Positions 1-9,690 of a stretch of DNA of 26,329 nucleotides are shown here, piece after piece. Made by a program: the position numbers and the translations under genes. How positions within the stretch are numbered: the stretch's first letter is position 1; each line of letters starts with the position of its first letter. The notes under the pieces were generated by a model. That model saw only the letters and a program-made list of their open reading frames with translations, was not told the DNA's origin and did not search any database. This stretch comes from Cochliopodium minus (Eukaryota; Discosea; Himatismenida; Cochliopodiidae), in NCBI GenBank assembly GCA_024220525.1, contig JAMYWO010000030.1, positions 215,167 to 241,495 on the forward strand. Reading direction: 5' to 3'.

Positions 1-1120
1 AACAAAAATTTTGAGTGGTATGATATCAATCCCTATGTTGATAAAAGAAAGAAATGGAATGAATTGAAAGAAGAGGGAATCAAATTAAGTGATTTTAACA
101 TTGTATTAATCAATGGAGGGAATGGTGTGAAGAGTGAAGGAGAAGGGAAAGAGATAGGTGATGATCTTGCTCAATATATTGAAGAGGGAGGAAACGTATG
201 TACATTGGGATTCAATAATGTGGAAGATTATCGATATGGACCAAAAGGGAGAATGAAAGATGAAAAATTACAAGCTGTATATGGTAAAATTAAATTCAAT
301 CAAAGATTGTTTGCATCATAATATAAGATATTTTTTATGAAAGTTAATAATCTTGAATTATCTGAAATTTCTGTTTATATCAGATGATTTCAAATTAATG
401 TTTATGATACAACTTCATAATTGATATTACAAATGAATTTATAATTATAAATTCTCTTAAAATCGCAGGATGTTTGGGAGCAGGAGATCAATTCATTTTT
501 AACGAAGAATATCTCAACCAAGGAAAAGAGTACGTGAAAGGAATTAAAGTAAATGAAAAAATATTCATCCGAAAGGTGGGTATTAAAAATACTACCCTTC
601 ATAAAGATACAGAAGTGTTGGTTGGAGACATGGATAATCCTGTCATGGCTCGTAGAAAATTTGGAAAGGGTTACATTTATTGTTTGAACAGTTCGGGAGA
701 TACTGACCATGTACACAATACGCTGTTGACCAATTTAATAAAGTAAAAAATTTTAATTTAATTCAGTCGACACTTTAATTTTTAAATAGTTTTTTTTTAA
801 TAAATTATTTTCATCATTTTTTTTTTTAATAAATTATTTTTTTATTTAAATTAAAAATTTTCTTTTTTATACTTCTTGTTTTAGTTTTTTTTTTTTTTTG
901 AATGTTTAAAGTTTATTAATTTCACTTTCTCAATTTTTTTTTTAGTTCAATCAATAAAGTATGGACGAAAGAAGAACACAAATTTTGGCCCTTTCAATTC
1001 ACCCGATCAGTTTTTCAAATTCTTTTGTTTTTCAAGTTTTTAAAGAGGAAAAACGATATTTTTGTTCCAAAAGTTATCCAAATACTAATTATTCAATACC
1101 TTTCCTATAATTACAACTAA
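1..1120 (+). CDS. ThuA/GATase1-like family protein, copy A (5' end outside window)
   Basis: The visible exons are 1-283, 469-742 and 946-1120; the joined 732 nt give 243 residues plus a stop. Introns are GT-AG (284-468, 743-945). The first part reads like a Rossmann-type amidotransferase-like fold: strand-plus-glycine motif VLINGGN, then the helix DDLAQYIEEGG and strand NVCTLGF. Exon 2 has the ARRKFGKGYIYCLNS stretch that resembles the 'GxPLVAxRxxGKGRVVALN' end of bacterial ThuA/GATase1-like domains. Exon 3 adds a separate helical tail with WTKEEHKFWP and FVPKVIQILIIQYL. No catalytic Cys-His-Glu triad is evident, so an enzyme role is not claimed; the family name is an inference from pattern only. 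It is the only copy of the array open over everything visible. The start codon lies upstream of base 1. Confidence 0.6.
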
Positions 1121-1228
1121 ACTTGTTTTTATAACATTTTTTGTTTTAGTTTAGAATCTAAATTAACATTTTTTTATTTGATAAAAAAATTTGAAAAAAA
1201 ATTCAAAATAAATTAAAAAAAATTGGAA

Positions 1229-2597
1229 ATGAAATCACCAGAAAATGATGCATTAAAACTTGAAGATTGGAGGATAAAAGAAAATATAAAGGTTGGTTAT
1301 TTCGAATCGAGTGAAGAAGAATTGGGGAGTATATAGACAAAATAAAAATTTTAAGTGGTATGATATCAATCCCTATGTTGAAAATAGGAAGAAATGGAAT
1401 GAATTGAAAGAAGAGGGAATAAAATTGAGTGATTTCGATATAGTATTAATAAATGGAGGGAATTGTGTGAAGAGTGAAGGAGAAGGGAAAGAGATAGGTG
1501 ATGATCTTGCTCAATATATTGAAGAGGGAGGAAACGTATGTACATTGGGATACAATAATGTGGTAGATTATGAATATGGACCGAAAGGGAGAATGAAAGT
1601 TGAAAAATTACAAGCTGTATATGGTAAAATTAAATTCATACAAGATCTTTATTCTTAATTCAAGAACATTCATTTTTTGTTCCAATTTTAAAAGGGATAA
1701 AAATTATTAATTTCTTGAAAGGAATACTCTGAGGTATATAACTCATATTATACGATCTTAATACTTGAATAGTATTATAATAACAAATATTACAAAAATT
1801 CAAAAATTTCTTAGCGGATATAAATCATTTAACAATAATATATTTACAAATAAATTTTAAAATAGATCTTACATCAATTTTAATATCACTTGTCCTTCAA
1901 CATTTTTGAAAATTTTTTTTTTCTAGGATGTTTGGGAGCGGATGATACCATCTGCTTCACTGAAGAATTCATCAAAAACGGAAAAGAGTACGTGAAAGGT
2001 ATAAAAGTTAACGATGAAGTAAATGTGAGAATAGTGGGTAAAGAAGGAACTGCCCTTCATGAAGAAACAGAAGTGTTGGTTGGAGACAGAATCAATCCCA
2101 TCATTGCTCGTAGAAAATTTGGAAAGGGAAACATTTATTGTTTGAATAGTAACAGCAATACTAATCATGTAGATAATACGTTATTGACCAATTTAATAAA
2201 GTAAAAAAAAAATTCAATTTAATTTAATTTTTACTTTTAATTTTTAAATAGTTTTTTTTTAATAAATTATTTTTTTATTTGATTTAATAAATTGTTTTTA
2301 TTCTTTTTAAATTTAAATAATCAAAAAATTTTAATTTTTTTAATTATATTCATTTTTTAATTAATAAATTTTTAAATTTTGTTTTAAGTTTTTTAATTTC
2401 ATTTTCTGAATTTTTTTTTTAGTTCAATCAATAAAGTATGGACGAAAGAAGAGCACAAATTTTGGCCCGTCCAATTCACTCGATCAGTTTTCCATATTCT
2501 TTTGTTTTTCAAGTTTTTAAAGAGGAAAAACAATATTTTTGTTCCTAAAGTGATCCAAATACTAATAGTTCAATACCTTTCCTATAATTTCAAATAA
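1229..2597 (+). pseudogene. ThuA/GATase1-like family, copy B, disrupted near its 5' end
   Basis: Same architecture as copy A: exon 1 about 1229-1623, exon 2 1927-2200, exon 3 2423-2597, with splice sites at matching places. From the ATG at 1229 the frame reads MKSPENDALKLEDWRIKENI and onward, but hits a stop (TAG) near 1334-1336. The conserved body beginning KNFKWYDINPYV lies in another frame. Aligned with copy C, copy B is two bases shorter between 1291 and 1340, which explains the shift. Downstream of that point exons 1-3 are fully open and end in TAA at 2597. No ATG in the body frame precedes the conserved part. It is therefore a recently disabled copy, or an assembly indel hides a working gene. 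Exons 2 and 3 and the intron-2 start are closely similar to copy A. Confidence 0.6.
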
Positions 2598-2684
2598 ACT
2601 TGTTTTGATTAATTTAGTTGTTATTATTTTTCTCCTTAATTTTATTTTTCTGAAAAAAAAAAAAAAAAATTGGAATTGTTACAA

Positions 2685-3830
2685 ATGAAGAAAGATGAAT
2701 CTTCCATCCAAATAGAAAAATGAAGAATAAAAGAAAATATAAAGGTTACATCTTTTGAATGGAGCAAAGGAGAGATAGGGAAATTATTTAAACGGAATAA
2801 AAATTTTTGGGTGTATGATATCAATCCTTATGTTAAAAATAGGAAGAAATGGAAAGAATTGAAAGAAGAGGGAATCAAATTAAGTGATTTCGATTGATAT
2901 TTCTTGATGGAGAAAATATAGTGAAGAGTGAAGGAGAAGGGAAAGAGATAGGTGATGATCTTGCTCAACATATCGAAGAGGGAGGAAAAGTATGCACATT
3001 AGGATACATAAATGAGAAAGGATATGAATATGGACCGAAATAGAGAATGAAAGATGAGAAATTACAAGTATTGTATGGTAAACTTTAAAATCAATCAAAT
3101 CTTTATTGAAATTTGGAATCTTTAACGTGTTTTTTCAAAAAATTTCTTAATTGAGAAAGAATTATTGATGTGATTGATATTTCATTATCTCATTATGAAT
3201 TCAATTGATTTGCTATAGAAATTTTTTGGGATGTTCATTGGTTGACCCCTTATAACTTTCTATAATAAAATAAAGTCAAAAAAATCTAAATTTTCAATTG
3301 AAAAAAAATATTAAATAATTTAAAAAAAAAACGAAAAAATATAGGAAATTCTTACGAAAACAGTTTTTTTGTTTTTACTGAAGAATACCTCAATGTAAAC
3401 AAAGAAAATCCATTATTGAAAGGAGTTAAAGTAAATGATAGTATAGAAACCATGTTTATTGTAAAAGATTATTCAAAACTTCATCAAGATGAAGAAATAT
3501 TGTTAGGAGATAAAATCAATCCAATCATAGCTCGTAGAAATTTTGGAAAGGGAAACATTTATTGTTTTAACAGCCAAAGTGATAGTCATTATTTTTCTTC
3601 ATTGTTAGTTACCAATTTTATCAAGTACAATTTTATTTTTTTAAAATTATTTTTTTAAATTTTTTTTTCAAAGTTATATTAAAAAAGAATGGAGAAAAGA
3701 AGAACATAGTATATGGCCTACTGAATTTAAAGAAAATTTTTATGATGTTATTTTCTTTTAAATTTTTGAAAGAAACAAAGAAAACTATTTTCATTCCAAA
3801 AGTTTACATTTTTTTTTTCCTTTCTTTTTT
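2685..3830 (+). pseudogene. ThuA/GATase1-like family, copy C, decayed
   Basis: Third member of the array. The ATG at 2685 aligns with that of copy B, but a TGA replaces the conserved Trp codon of LEDWRIKEN about 40 bases in. A one-base loss near 2893 breaks the frame just before the VLINGG strand, and a TAG sits in the GPKGRMK segment near 3041. Exon 2 (3345 to about 3626) is intact and keeps NPIIARRNFGKGNIYCFNS. Exon 3 (about 3672 onward) keeps EWRKEEHSIWPTEF and FIPKV but in two frames. Splice sites are still recognisable. It is the most diverged of the three copies, so it is the oldest duplicate or the one free of selection longest. The 3' limit is approximate. Confidence 0.65.
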
Positions 3831-3959
3831 TTTACAAATAAAATTTAAAATAAAATCTTTTTTCTTTTTTTTAAAACAAACAACATTTTTTTTCCCAATT
3901 TTTCTTTATATGTCTCACTTATCACTTAATCAATTTATTTTTTAAAGAAAGTTTGTAAT

Positions 3960-4573
3960 GTTTAAAAATTTTAAATTTTGAATTGATCAACATTTATTTT
4001 GATCTCGATAATTGTTCAATTTTTAATTTTTCTGTGAAAATTTCAAAATTTCTAAAGGTCAAAAAAAAAAAAAAAAAAAAAGAAAAAAAGTTTTCATTAA
4101 AATAATTATAAAAAAAAAACTAAAACTATTAATCAAATCGCTCAATGAAAACAATACCAAGGAGATCATCTCAAATTTTTGAAATGAGAAGAATTTGAGT
4201 GATTCAACTGAGATGAAGAAATTCCTTGGTTAAAATTTAAGATTAGAAAAAGAGATATTTGATGATAGATCTCCATTTGCAAAAAATTTATTAAAAAGGA
4301 AGTGAATATTAAAAAGAATTTGAATAAATATGTTTGAAAGAAATATTAGATTATATTCCAATTTAATTCATACTAAAACTGTAAGATAAATTTCAAATAA
4401 GCTTAAATAATTAAATTTTATTCACTTTAAGAAATTTAAAATATCCAATTCTTATTCTTTCTTATTAATTTCTTCAAAATAAAATGCATATAAAAATATA
4501 ATTTAACCTATATAAACAAATATTTAAAAAGACAAAAAATAAAAAAAAATAAACTCTTATAGAAAAATTAATC
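3960..4573. other. Intergenic stretch without a gene
   Basis: Between the end of copy C and the UBR-box gene. It is AT-rich with poly(A) and poly(T) runs and no open frame of useful length. A short readable stretch at about 4240-4304 (frame giving LRLEKEIFDDRSPFAKNLL) may be a remnant of coding sequence but has no partner exon. It also holds a hairpin candidate, listed separately. The upstream 200 bases should contain the promoter of the gene at 4574, but no motif stands out. Confidence 0.5.
4156..4230. other. 75-nt hairpin candidate
   Basis: An 8-base outer arm ACCAAGGA at 4156-4163 pairs with TCCTTGGT at 4223-4230. Inside it CATCTC (4167-4172) can pair with GAGATG (4210-4215), and CTCAAATT with AATTTGAG offers an alternative inner stem. 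The arms contain G and C in an otherwise AT-only surrounding, so chance pairing of A/T runs is not the explanation. It could be a small structured RNA, a MITE remnant with worn ends, or coincidence. No tRNA, snRNA or snoRNA motif was recognised in it. Confidence 0.35.
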
Positions 4574-5383
4574 ATGGGAAATAAACCTTGCAAAAACATT
4601 CAAGACTTAAATGAATCAGATTATCTTAAAATAAATAAATTGTGTGCATTAGACAAAGATACATTTCTAAAAGCTATAAAAAGACATGAATATGCCGAAA
4701 TTAAAGATATTGCATATTTCTATTTCTACAAGGTTCATAATAAAATTCCAAAGGAAGCGCTTTATCAAGTTTATCAAGGTTTTTGGAGGAATCTTTTCGA
4801 AGCTTTTTTCAATTCCATATGCATTATAAACATATAGTTGAATTTTAAAAATTCAACTTTTAATGTCTTTATTTCCGAAAAGACATGGATGGATGTCTCT
4901 CCATATTTATGGATAAATTTATTTATTTTTATTTTTAANTTTTATTTTTTATTTTTTATTTTTTATTTTTTATTTTTTATTTTTTATTTTTTATTTTTTA
5001 TTTTTTTATTTTTTTAATTTTTATTTTTTATTTTTTATTTTTATTTTATTATTGATTTATTTAAAATTTTAGGAGCGTTCACAAGAAAATGTTTCTATCC
5101 ACAATTGATCTTTCAATGCATGGACTGCGACATCAAAGAAGGATTCGGAGTGTGTTTGCCCTGCGCCATAAACTGTCACAAAGGACACAAGTTCACCCAA
5201 AAAGAGCCTCTCAAGAAAAACGCATTTTATTGTGACTGTTCCCTCAAAGGAAACTGTTGTACTTTTTTGTTGAATAAAGATTACAAGGCTTTATTTTCTA
5301 ATTACGTTGAACCTTCAACTGTTTTTCATAAAAAGTTGGATCAACAAATCCAGAAAAAAAAATTTGAAAAATTTCCCAAATAA
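4574..5383 (+). CDS. Small UBR-box zinc-finger protein
   Basis: Exons 4574-4778 and 5073-5383 join to 516 nt, 171 residues. The intron (294 nt) is a (ATTTTTT)n tract and contains one undetermined base at 4939. Residues about 75-125 form a UBR-type zinc finger: C-x8-C-x2-C, then CLPCAINCHKGH, then a CDC motif and further Cys. This is the fold by which UBR1/UBR4/UBR7-type proteins bind N-degrons or other partners. The layout is closest in feel to the UBR4/UBR7 style (CxxCAxxCHxGH followed by FYCDC). Residues 1-68 are a helical segment with no domain I recognise. There is no RING, HECT or PHD partner domain, so any ubiquitin-ligase role would need another subunit. It ends 53 bp from the convergent peptidase gene. 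The zinc finger is a firm call; the function is inferred. Confidence 0.75.
4921..5045. repeat. (ATTTTTT)n microsatellite in UBR-gene intron
   Basis: Near-perfect 7-base units of one A followed by six T, with a few unit-length slips, inside intron 1 of the UBR-box gene. The single undetermined base at 4939 lies at its left end, which suggests assembly difficulty and possible length error. Confidence 0.85.
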
Positions 5384-5436
5384 AGTTTTTAAAAAAAATA
5401 AGAAATTTTTAAATTTTTAAAATTTTAAATTTTTTT

Positions 5437-7815
5437 TTAAACGATGAAACAAAAAAAGAGAATTGAAAGCGATTTTAAAAATAAAAAATTTGGGATGGAT
5501 CGTGAAGAAATGTTTGGTTTTTTGGTTGGTGGGTTCGTGGTTGGAAACAAAGTAGAAAAGGGAGTAGAAGAAGGAGAGGTACTTTTTATTGTTATTGGCG
5601 TTGGGGTTGGAGAAGTTGTAGTTGCAGAAAAAGTAGAAGAGGAAGTAGGAGAAGATGTTAAAATTGAAGGGGAGGTTGATGTTGTTGGATTATTGGTCGA
5701 AGGAGGAGTGGTTGTTGGTGGGTCAGTTGTTTGGAAGATGTTAGAGAAGAAGCTTAAAGAAGCCAGCTGTGCCTTTGTTATTGTTGTAAGAATTGGTTGG
5801 TCTATCATATTTGGAAGATCTCCAACATTATGATAATATGGATAACTTCTGTGGTCTTGATCAATCCCTAAAAAAATATTTTTTCATTTTATATTTATTT
5901 ATTTTTTATTTTTTTATTTTTTTTCGTTTTTTTTATTTTTTTATTTTTTATTTTTACCCAAATAACATCTCATCCCTGCATTTAAATATGGGACGTGATC
6001 GCTTCCCCATGGATTATAATCATAAACAAAACTAAATTCAGGCACGAAAGGAGAAACATATGAGACCATTTTTTCCATATCTTTTTGGTATTTTGATCTT
6101 TTAAAAAAGAATTTTAATTTTAAATGAAAATAAATTAAAACTTTTAAAATTTTTATTTTTTACAATGTTTCAACAATCATTCCATTCTTTGTTTTTTTGT
6201 ATCCCTAAATTTTCAAAAAATAAATTATTATTAATTTTATTAACAAAATTAAAACTAATTTGCAAATTAAATTTTGTTTGAAGAAAAACTTAAAATTAAT
6301 TTTAAAAAAGTAAACTTACAATCATATCATTGATTAAAACTGCCTTTACTTTGCTGACATCTCCATTATTAACTAATAATCTCACATACTCCTTTGAACC
6401 ATACAATCCTTGTTCTTCACTACCAAAAAAAAAAAAAAGAAAAAAAAAAAAGAAATAAATTTGATAAAAATATTTTAAATTAAAGTAAAATTTAAGTTTA
6501 AATTAAAAATATACCCAGAAAACCAAACAAAAAAGAAAGTTCCGTTTTGAGGAGGATATTTATTTAAAACTCTCAACATTTCCATTATACCTGAACTCCC
6601 ACTTGCATTGTCTTCTGCTCCTGGACTCGAAACCAATGGATTATTCGATATGGAATCATAATGTGCTTTCAAAATAAAATTTAAAATATTTAAAATAACA
6701 AATAGAAAAAATAAAATTTTAAAATATTAAAAATAAAATTTTAAAATATTAAAATTAAAATTAAAAATAAATAATAAATATTTTGATTAAATCAAAATTT
6801 AAAGATGTTGTACCTCCTATTATATACCAATTTTCCAAGTTTGATGTCCCTTTAATTGTTGCAACGACGTTGTATGCTTCTTTTCCACTCACAGAAAAAT
6901 TTTGAGTTTGAATATCAATCGATGAATTTATTCCTTTAATTGTGTTTATCAAATAATCTTGTGCTTGATATATTCCATCTAGATTAATTTTAATAAAAAA
7001 ATTAATAAAAAAGAAATTAAAATAAAAATTAATTATAAATAATTAAATTAAAGTTTTAAATTTAAAAATTAATTAGAAATTTAAATAATTAAATTAAATA
7101 AATAATTAAATTAAATATAAATAATTAAAATAATTTAATTTTTATTTACCTTGTAAGGCGTATCTGTTGTATTGTGTTAATGCGACGAGGTACTCGAACA
7201 TTATGTTTTGGTTAACTTCGTTGATCCATTTTTGCAGGGTGGTTGATTCTTTCTTCAAACTCCTCTTCATACTTCTTTTATCGTTGAAATTTTTGACAAG
7301 GATCAATTTGTTTTTATTGTTTGTATCTATCTTTTGAATTGATCCATCTGAGAAAACATTATTATTGAAATTTAGAATTGAATTTTTTTAAATTTTTTTT
7401 TTTTTTTACTTTCAATCAATTTTTGTTCCTCTTTCTCTATTTGTTCGAAAGATTCTTCATTTAATTGGAAGATGAAATATCCATATCCTTTCATCAATAA
7501 ATGGGAGAGCTTTTCCATCTTTTCGAAATAAGATTGTATGCGATGATCTTTTCCTTTTATTTTCCTTATTATTATCAATGAAGGATCCACACATTCCAAA
7601 TCCAATTCTTTGGAAGGAAAAGATGGATTATGAGATGAATAGATCAATGATTCATCTCCCAATTCTATCTCCAGCTCATCATTCCATTCTTCAGCCCTTT
7701 TTAAATTAGAATTTGCAACATAATATTTCCCCTCTTTGCATTTGGAATAACATGATCCTACAAAACAACCTATAATCAATAATAGAAAGAGTTTAAATAT
7801 TAATCCTTCTCTCAT
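5437..7815 (-). CDS. Secreted, probably GPI-anchored M28 family zinc aminopeptidase
   Basis: Eight exons (5' to 3': 7815-7410, 7347-7150, 6978-6814, 6665-6515, 6419-6320, 6204-6164, 6097-5958, 5867-5437) join to 1632 nt, 543 residues. An N-terminal signal peptide (LIFKLFLLLIIGCFVG) leads the chain into the secretory route. The peptidase core has all M28 metal and catalytic residues: GAHYDS (His258), GAEDNASG (Asp275), SGEEQG (Glu308 base, Glu309 ligand), VLINDMI (Asp338) and GSDHVPYL (His388). This pattern is typical of co-catalytic two-zinc aminopeptidases such as the Vibrio proteolytica enzyme. Residues about 447-520 are a Thr/Ser/Pro-rich stalk, and the last 20 residues are hydrophobic without a basic tail, as expected for a GPI-attachment signal. 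A cell-surface exopeptidase for feeding or processing is inferred. It shares the upstream spacer with the divergent carrier gene. Confidence 0.88.
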
Positions 7816-8133
7816 TTTTTTATGATTTTTACTTTTGAAAAAAAATTCAAATGAGGGAAAAAGAATGAATTTGTAATGATTGAGAAAAAGCTTTGTTAAT
7901 CAAAGTGTTATGTATAAAAATTTAAACTTGATTAAAATTTTAACTGAAAATAAAATATGAAAAATAAAAAAAAATTGAATCAAGTAAAATAAAATTTAGA
8001 AAGGAAATTAAAGTCTCTTTTTCTTTTCAAAGATTCACAAATTTCTAATAAGATCAAATAGAAAATAAAAAATCAAGAATAAAAACCATCACATAAAAAA
8101 AAAAAGAATTAACTAGATAATCGAAGACATAAG
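7816..8133. promoter_or_regulatory. Divergent promoter region (peptidase / carrier)
   Basis: The 318 bp between the ATG of the M28 peptidase (minus) and the ATG of the carrier (plus) must carry the start regions of both genes. It is AT-rich with poly(A) runs and a short T/C-rich stretch near 8013-8030. I see no distinct TATA-like or other named element, so the call rests on gene arrangement alone. Confidence 0.4.
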
Positions 8134-9602
8134 ATGAGCACAAAGGTTGAAAACAATAAAACAACAATAACAAATAAGCCCAAGAGTAATTTGTTGATAT
8201 TGAAAAGAGAGATGTTGCAACTGATCTCTGGGGCAAGCAGTGGAGCAATATCCAAAACGATATCTGCACCATTGGAAAGGATAAAGATACTGTATCAGGT
8301 GCAGGGGATGAAGGGATCCAATCATTACAAGGGCACTGTCAATGCATTCAGCACCATTGTTAGGGAGGAGGGTTTATTAGGATTGTGGAAGGGGAATAAT
8401 GCCACAGTTCTCAAAATTATCCCTACCTATGCTCTCAAATTTTCATTGAATGATTTCATCAGTAAAAAAAAAAAAAAAAATATAAACACCTTTTCATAGA
8501 AAGAAAAAAATTTATAAATAAGATTTCTCATTCGATTCATTGAATCATTTTTATACGAAGATAATGATTAAAATTGATAATATTTATATATCTAATTAAA
8601 AATTTAATTTAATTAAATTTATAAAAAAAAAATAAAAATAATAATCTAAAATTTAAATAATAATTAAAAAATAAAAATAATTTCTATAAAAATTTTATTT
8701 CATAAAATAAAAAAAAACAATTAACCCACATATTTATTAAGAAAAAATGACAAATTAAAAATAAAATTAAAAATAAAAAAAACTTAATTAAATAAAAAAA
8801 ATTGAAAAAAAAAAGGGGACATAGTGAAGAAAGAAGGACAAAAAACAAACGAGTTGACATTCAACCAAATGATGATAGCAGGAACATTAGGAGGTACAAT
8901 ACAAATAATAATGACATATCCCCTTGACATAATAAGAACGAGGCTTTCTTTGAATGAAAATTTGTCGAGTAATCAGAGATACCGGGGTGTTTTCGATTGT
9001 TTCCGAAAAATTGTTTCGAGAGAAGGTTTTTTTGCTTTGTATAAGGGTCTTGGTCCTACTCTTTTTGTTGGTGCTCCTTATGTTGGTCTTCAAATGTAAA
9101 AACAAATTATTTTTTTGTTATTTTTATTATTTTTATTTTTTTATTTTTTATTTTTTATTTTTTATTTTTTATTTTTTATTTTTTATTTTTTATTTTTTAT
9201 TTTTTATTTTTTATTTTTAAAATTGATTTTATTTTTAGGACTTTTTATGATATTTATAAACGAGTAAATTACCAATTTTTCCAAAAATTTGACTTTCAAT
9301 TCACCAACAACAACAAAGTTTTCGAAATTTCTATGAGTTTGTTGGCAGGTGCAATGGCAGGATTAACTGCACAAACCGTGACTTACCCAGGAGATACCTT
9401 ACGTAAAAGACTTCAAAGCAACGGGATAGGAGGAGAAACAAGAAAATATGAAAACTCGTTTGATGCAATCAAAAAAATTTACAGGAAAGAAGGTTTCAGA
9501 ACTTTTTTTAGGGGTATCTGGGTTAATTCTCTTAGGTTGATTCCTTCTTCTGCAATACAGTTTGCTTGTTATGATTATTTAAAACGATATTTCGGAATTT
9601 GA
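8134..9602 (+). CDS. Mitochondrial carrier family (SLC25) protein
   Basis: Exons 8134-8461, 8825-9095 and 9239-9602 join to 963 nt, 320 residues, the usual length for the family. The three repeats are clear: each has the Px[DE]xx[KR] signature on its odd-numbered helix, APLERIK (Pro46), YPLDIIR (Pro142) and YPGDTLRK (Pro250). Each also has the downstream EG-type motif (VREEGLLGLWKG, VSREGFFALYKG, YRKEGFRTFFRG). It should sit in the inner membrane of a mitochondrion or mitochondrion-related organelle and exchange a solute. The best general resemblance is to the nucleotide/phosphate or CoA-type branch (ATP-Mg/Pi, SLC25A42), but no EF-hands are present and the RRRMMM motif of ADP/ATP carriers is absent. 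The substrate is not settled. The second intron is a (ATTTTTT)n tract. Confidence 0.9.
8462..8824 (+). other. Carrier intron 1
   Basis: A 363-nt GT-AG intron made almost only of A and T. I see no RNA gene or reading frame in it. The acceptor choice at 8824 is fixed by reading phase, since the nearby alternative AG would put the next exon out of frame. Confidence 0.75.
9130..9218. repeat. (ATTTTTT)n microsatellite in carrier intron 2
   Basis: About twelve consecutive 7-base units of one A and six T inside intron 2 (9096-9238). It is the most regular of these tracts in the window. It lies in the sense-strand T-rich orientation, as in the UBR-gene intron. Confidence 0.85.
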
Positions 9603-9690
9603 AAAAAGAAGAAAAAAAAAAAAGAAATTTGTAAATATATTATTTAAATTAAAAAAGAAATAGTTTTTTTATTTTTATCTCTCGATAAGA

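Larger units (their letters stand above)
1..3960 (+). repeat. Tandem gene array, unit about 1.4 kb, three copies
   Basis: Exon 2 of the three copies begins at 469, 1927 and 3345, giving spacings of 1458 and 1418 bases. Intergenic and intron stretches of A and B also align, for example the intron opening after the LTNLIK codons and the identical start of exon 3. The duplication unit therefore includes non-coding DNA and most likely arose by unequal crossing-over. More copies may lie to the left of the window, since copy A is cut at base 1. Confidence 0.8.

Noticed and set aside
4921-5045. Regular short repeats as a possible CRISPR array
   Set aside because: Units are 7 bases without spacers, in an intron of a eukaryotic gene; this is a microsatellite.
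5444-5833. Plus-strand open frame rich in Val, Gly and Glu
   Set aside because: Antisense of the Thr/Ser/Pro stalk exon of the M28 peptidase; the minus strand carries the conserved gene end and its splice site.
8134-9602. Carrier named as a hydrogenosomal ADP/ATP carrier
   Set aside because: The YPGDT signature is suggestive, but the RRRMMM motif is missing and no organelle evidence is in the window, so the substrate and organelle type are left open.
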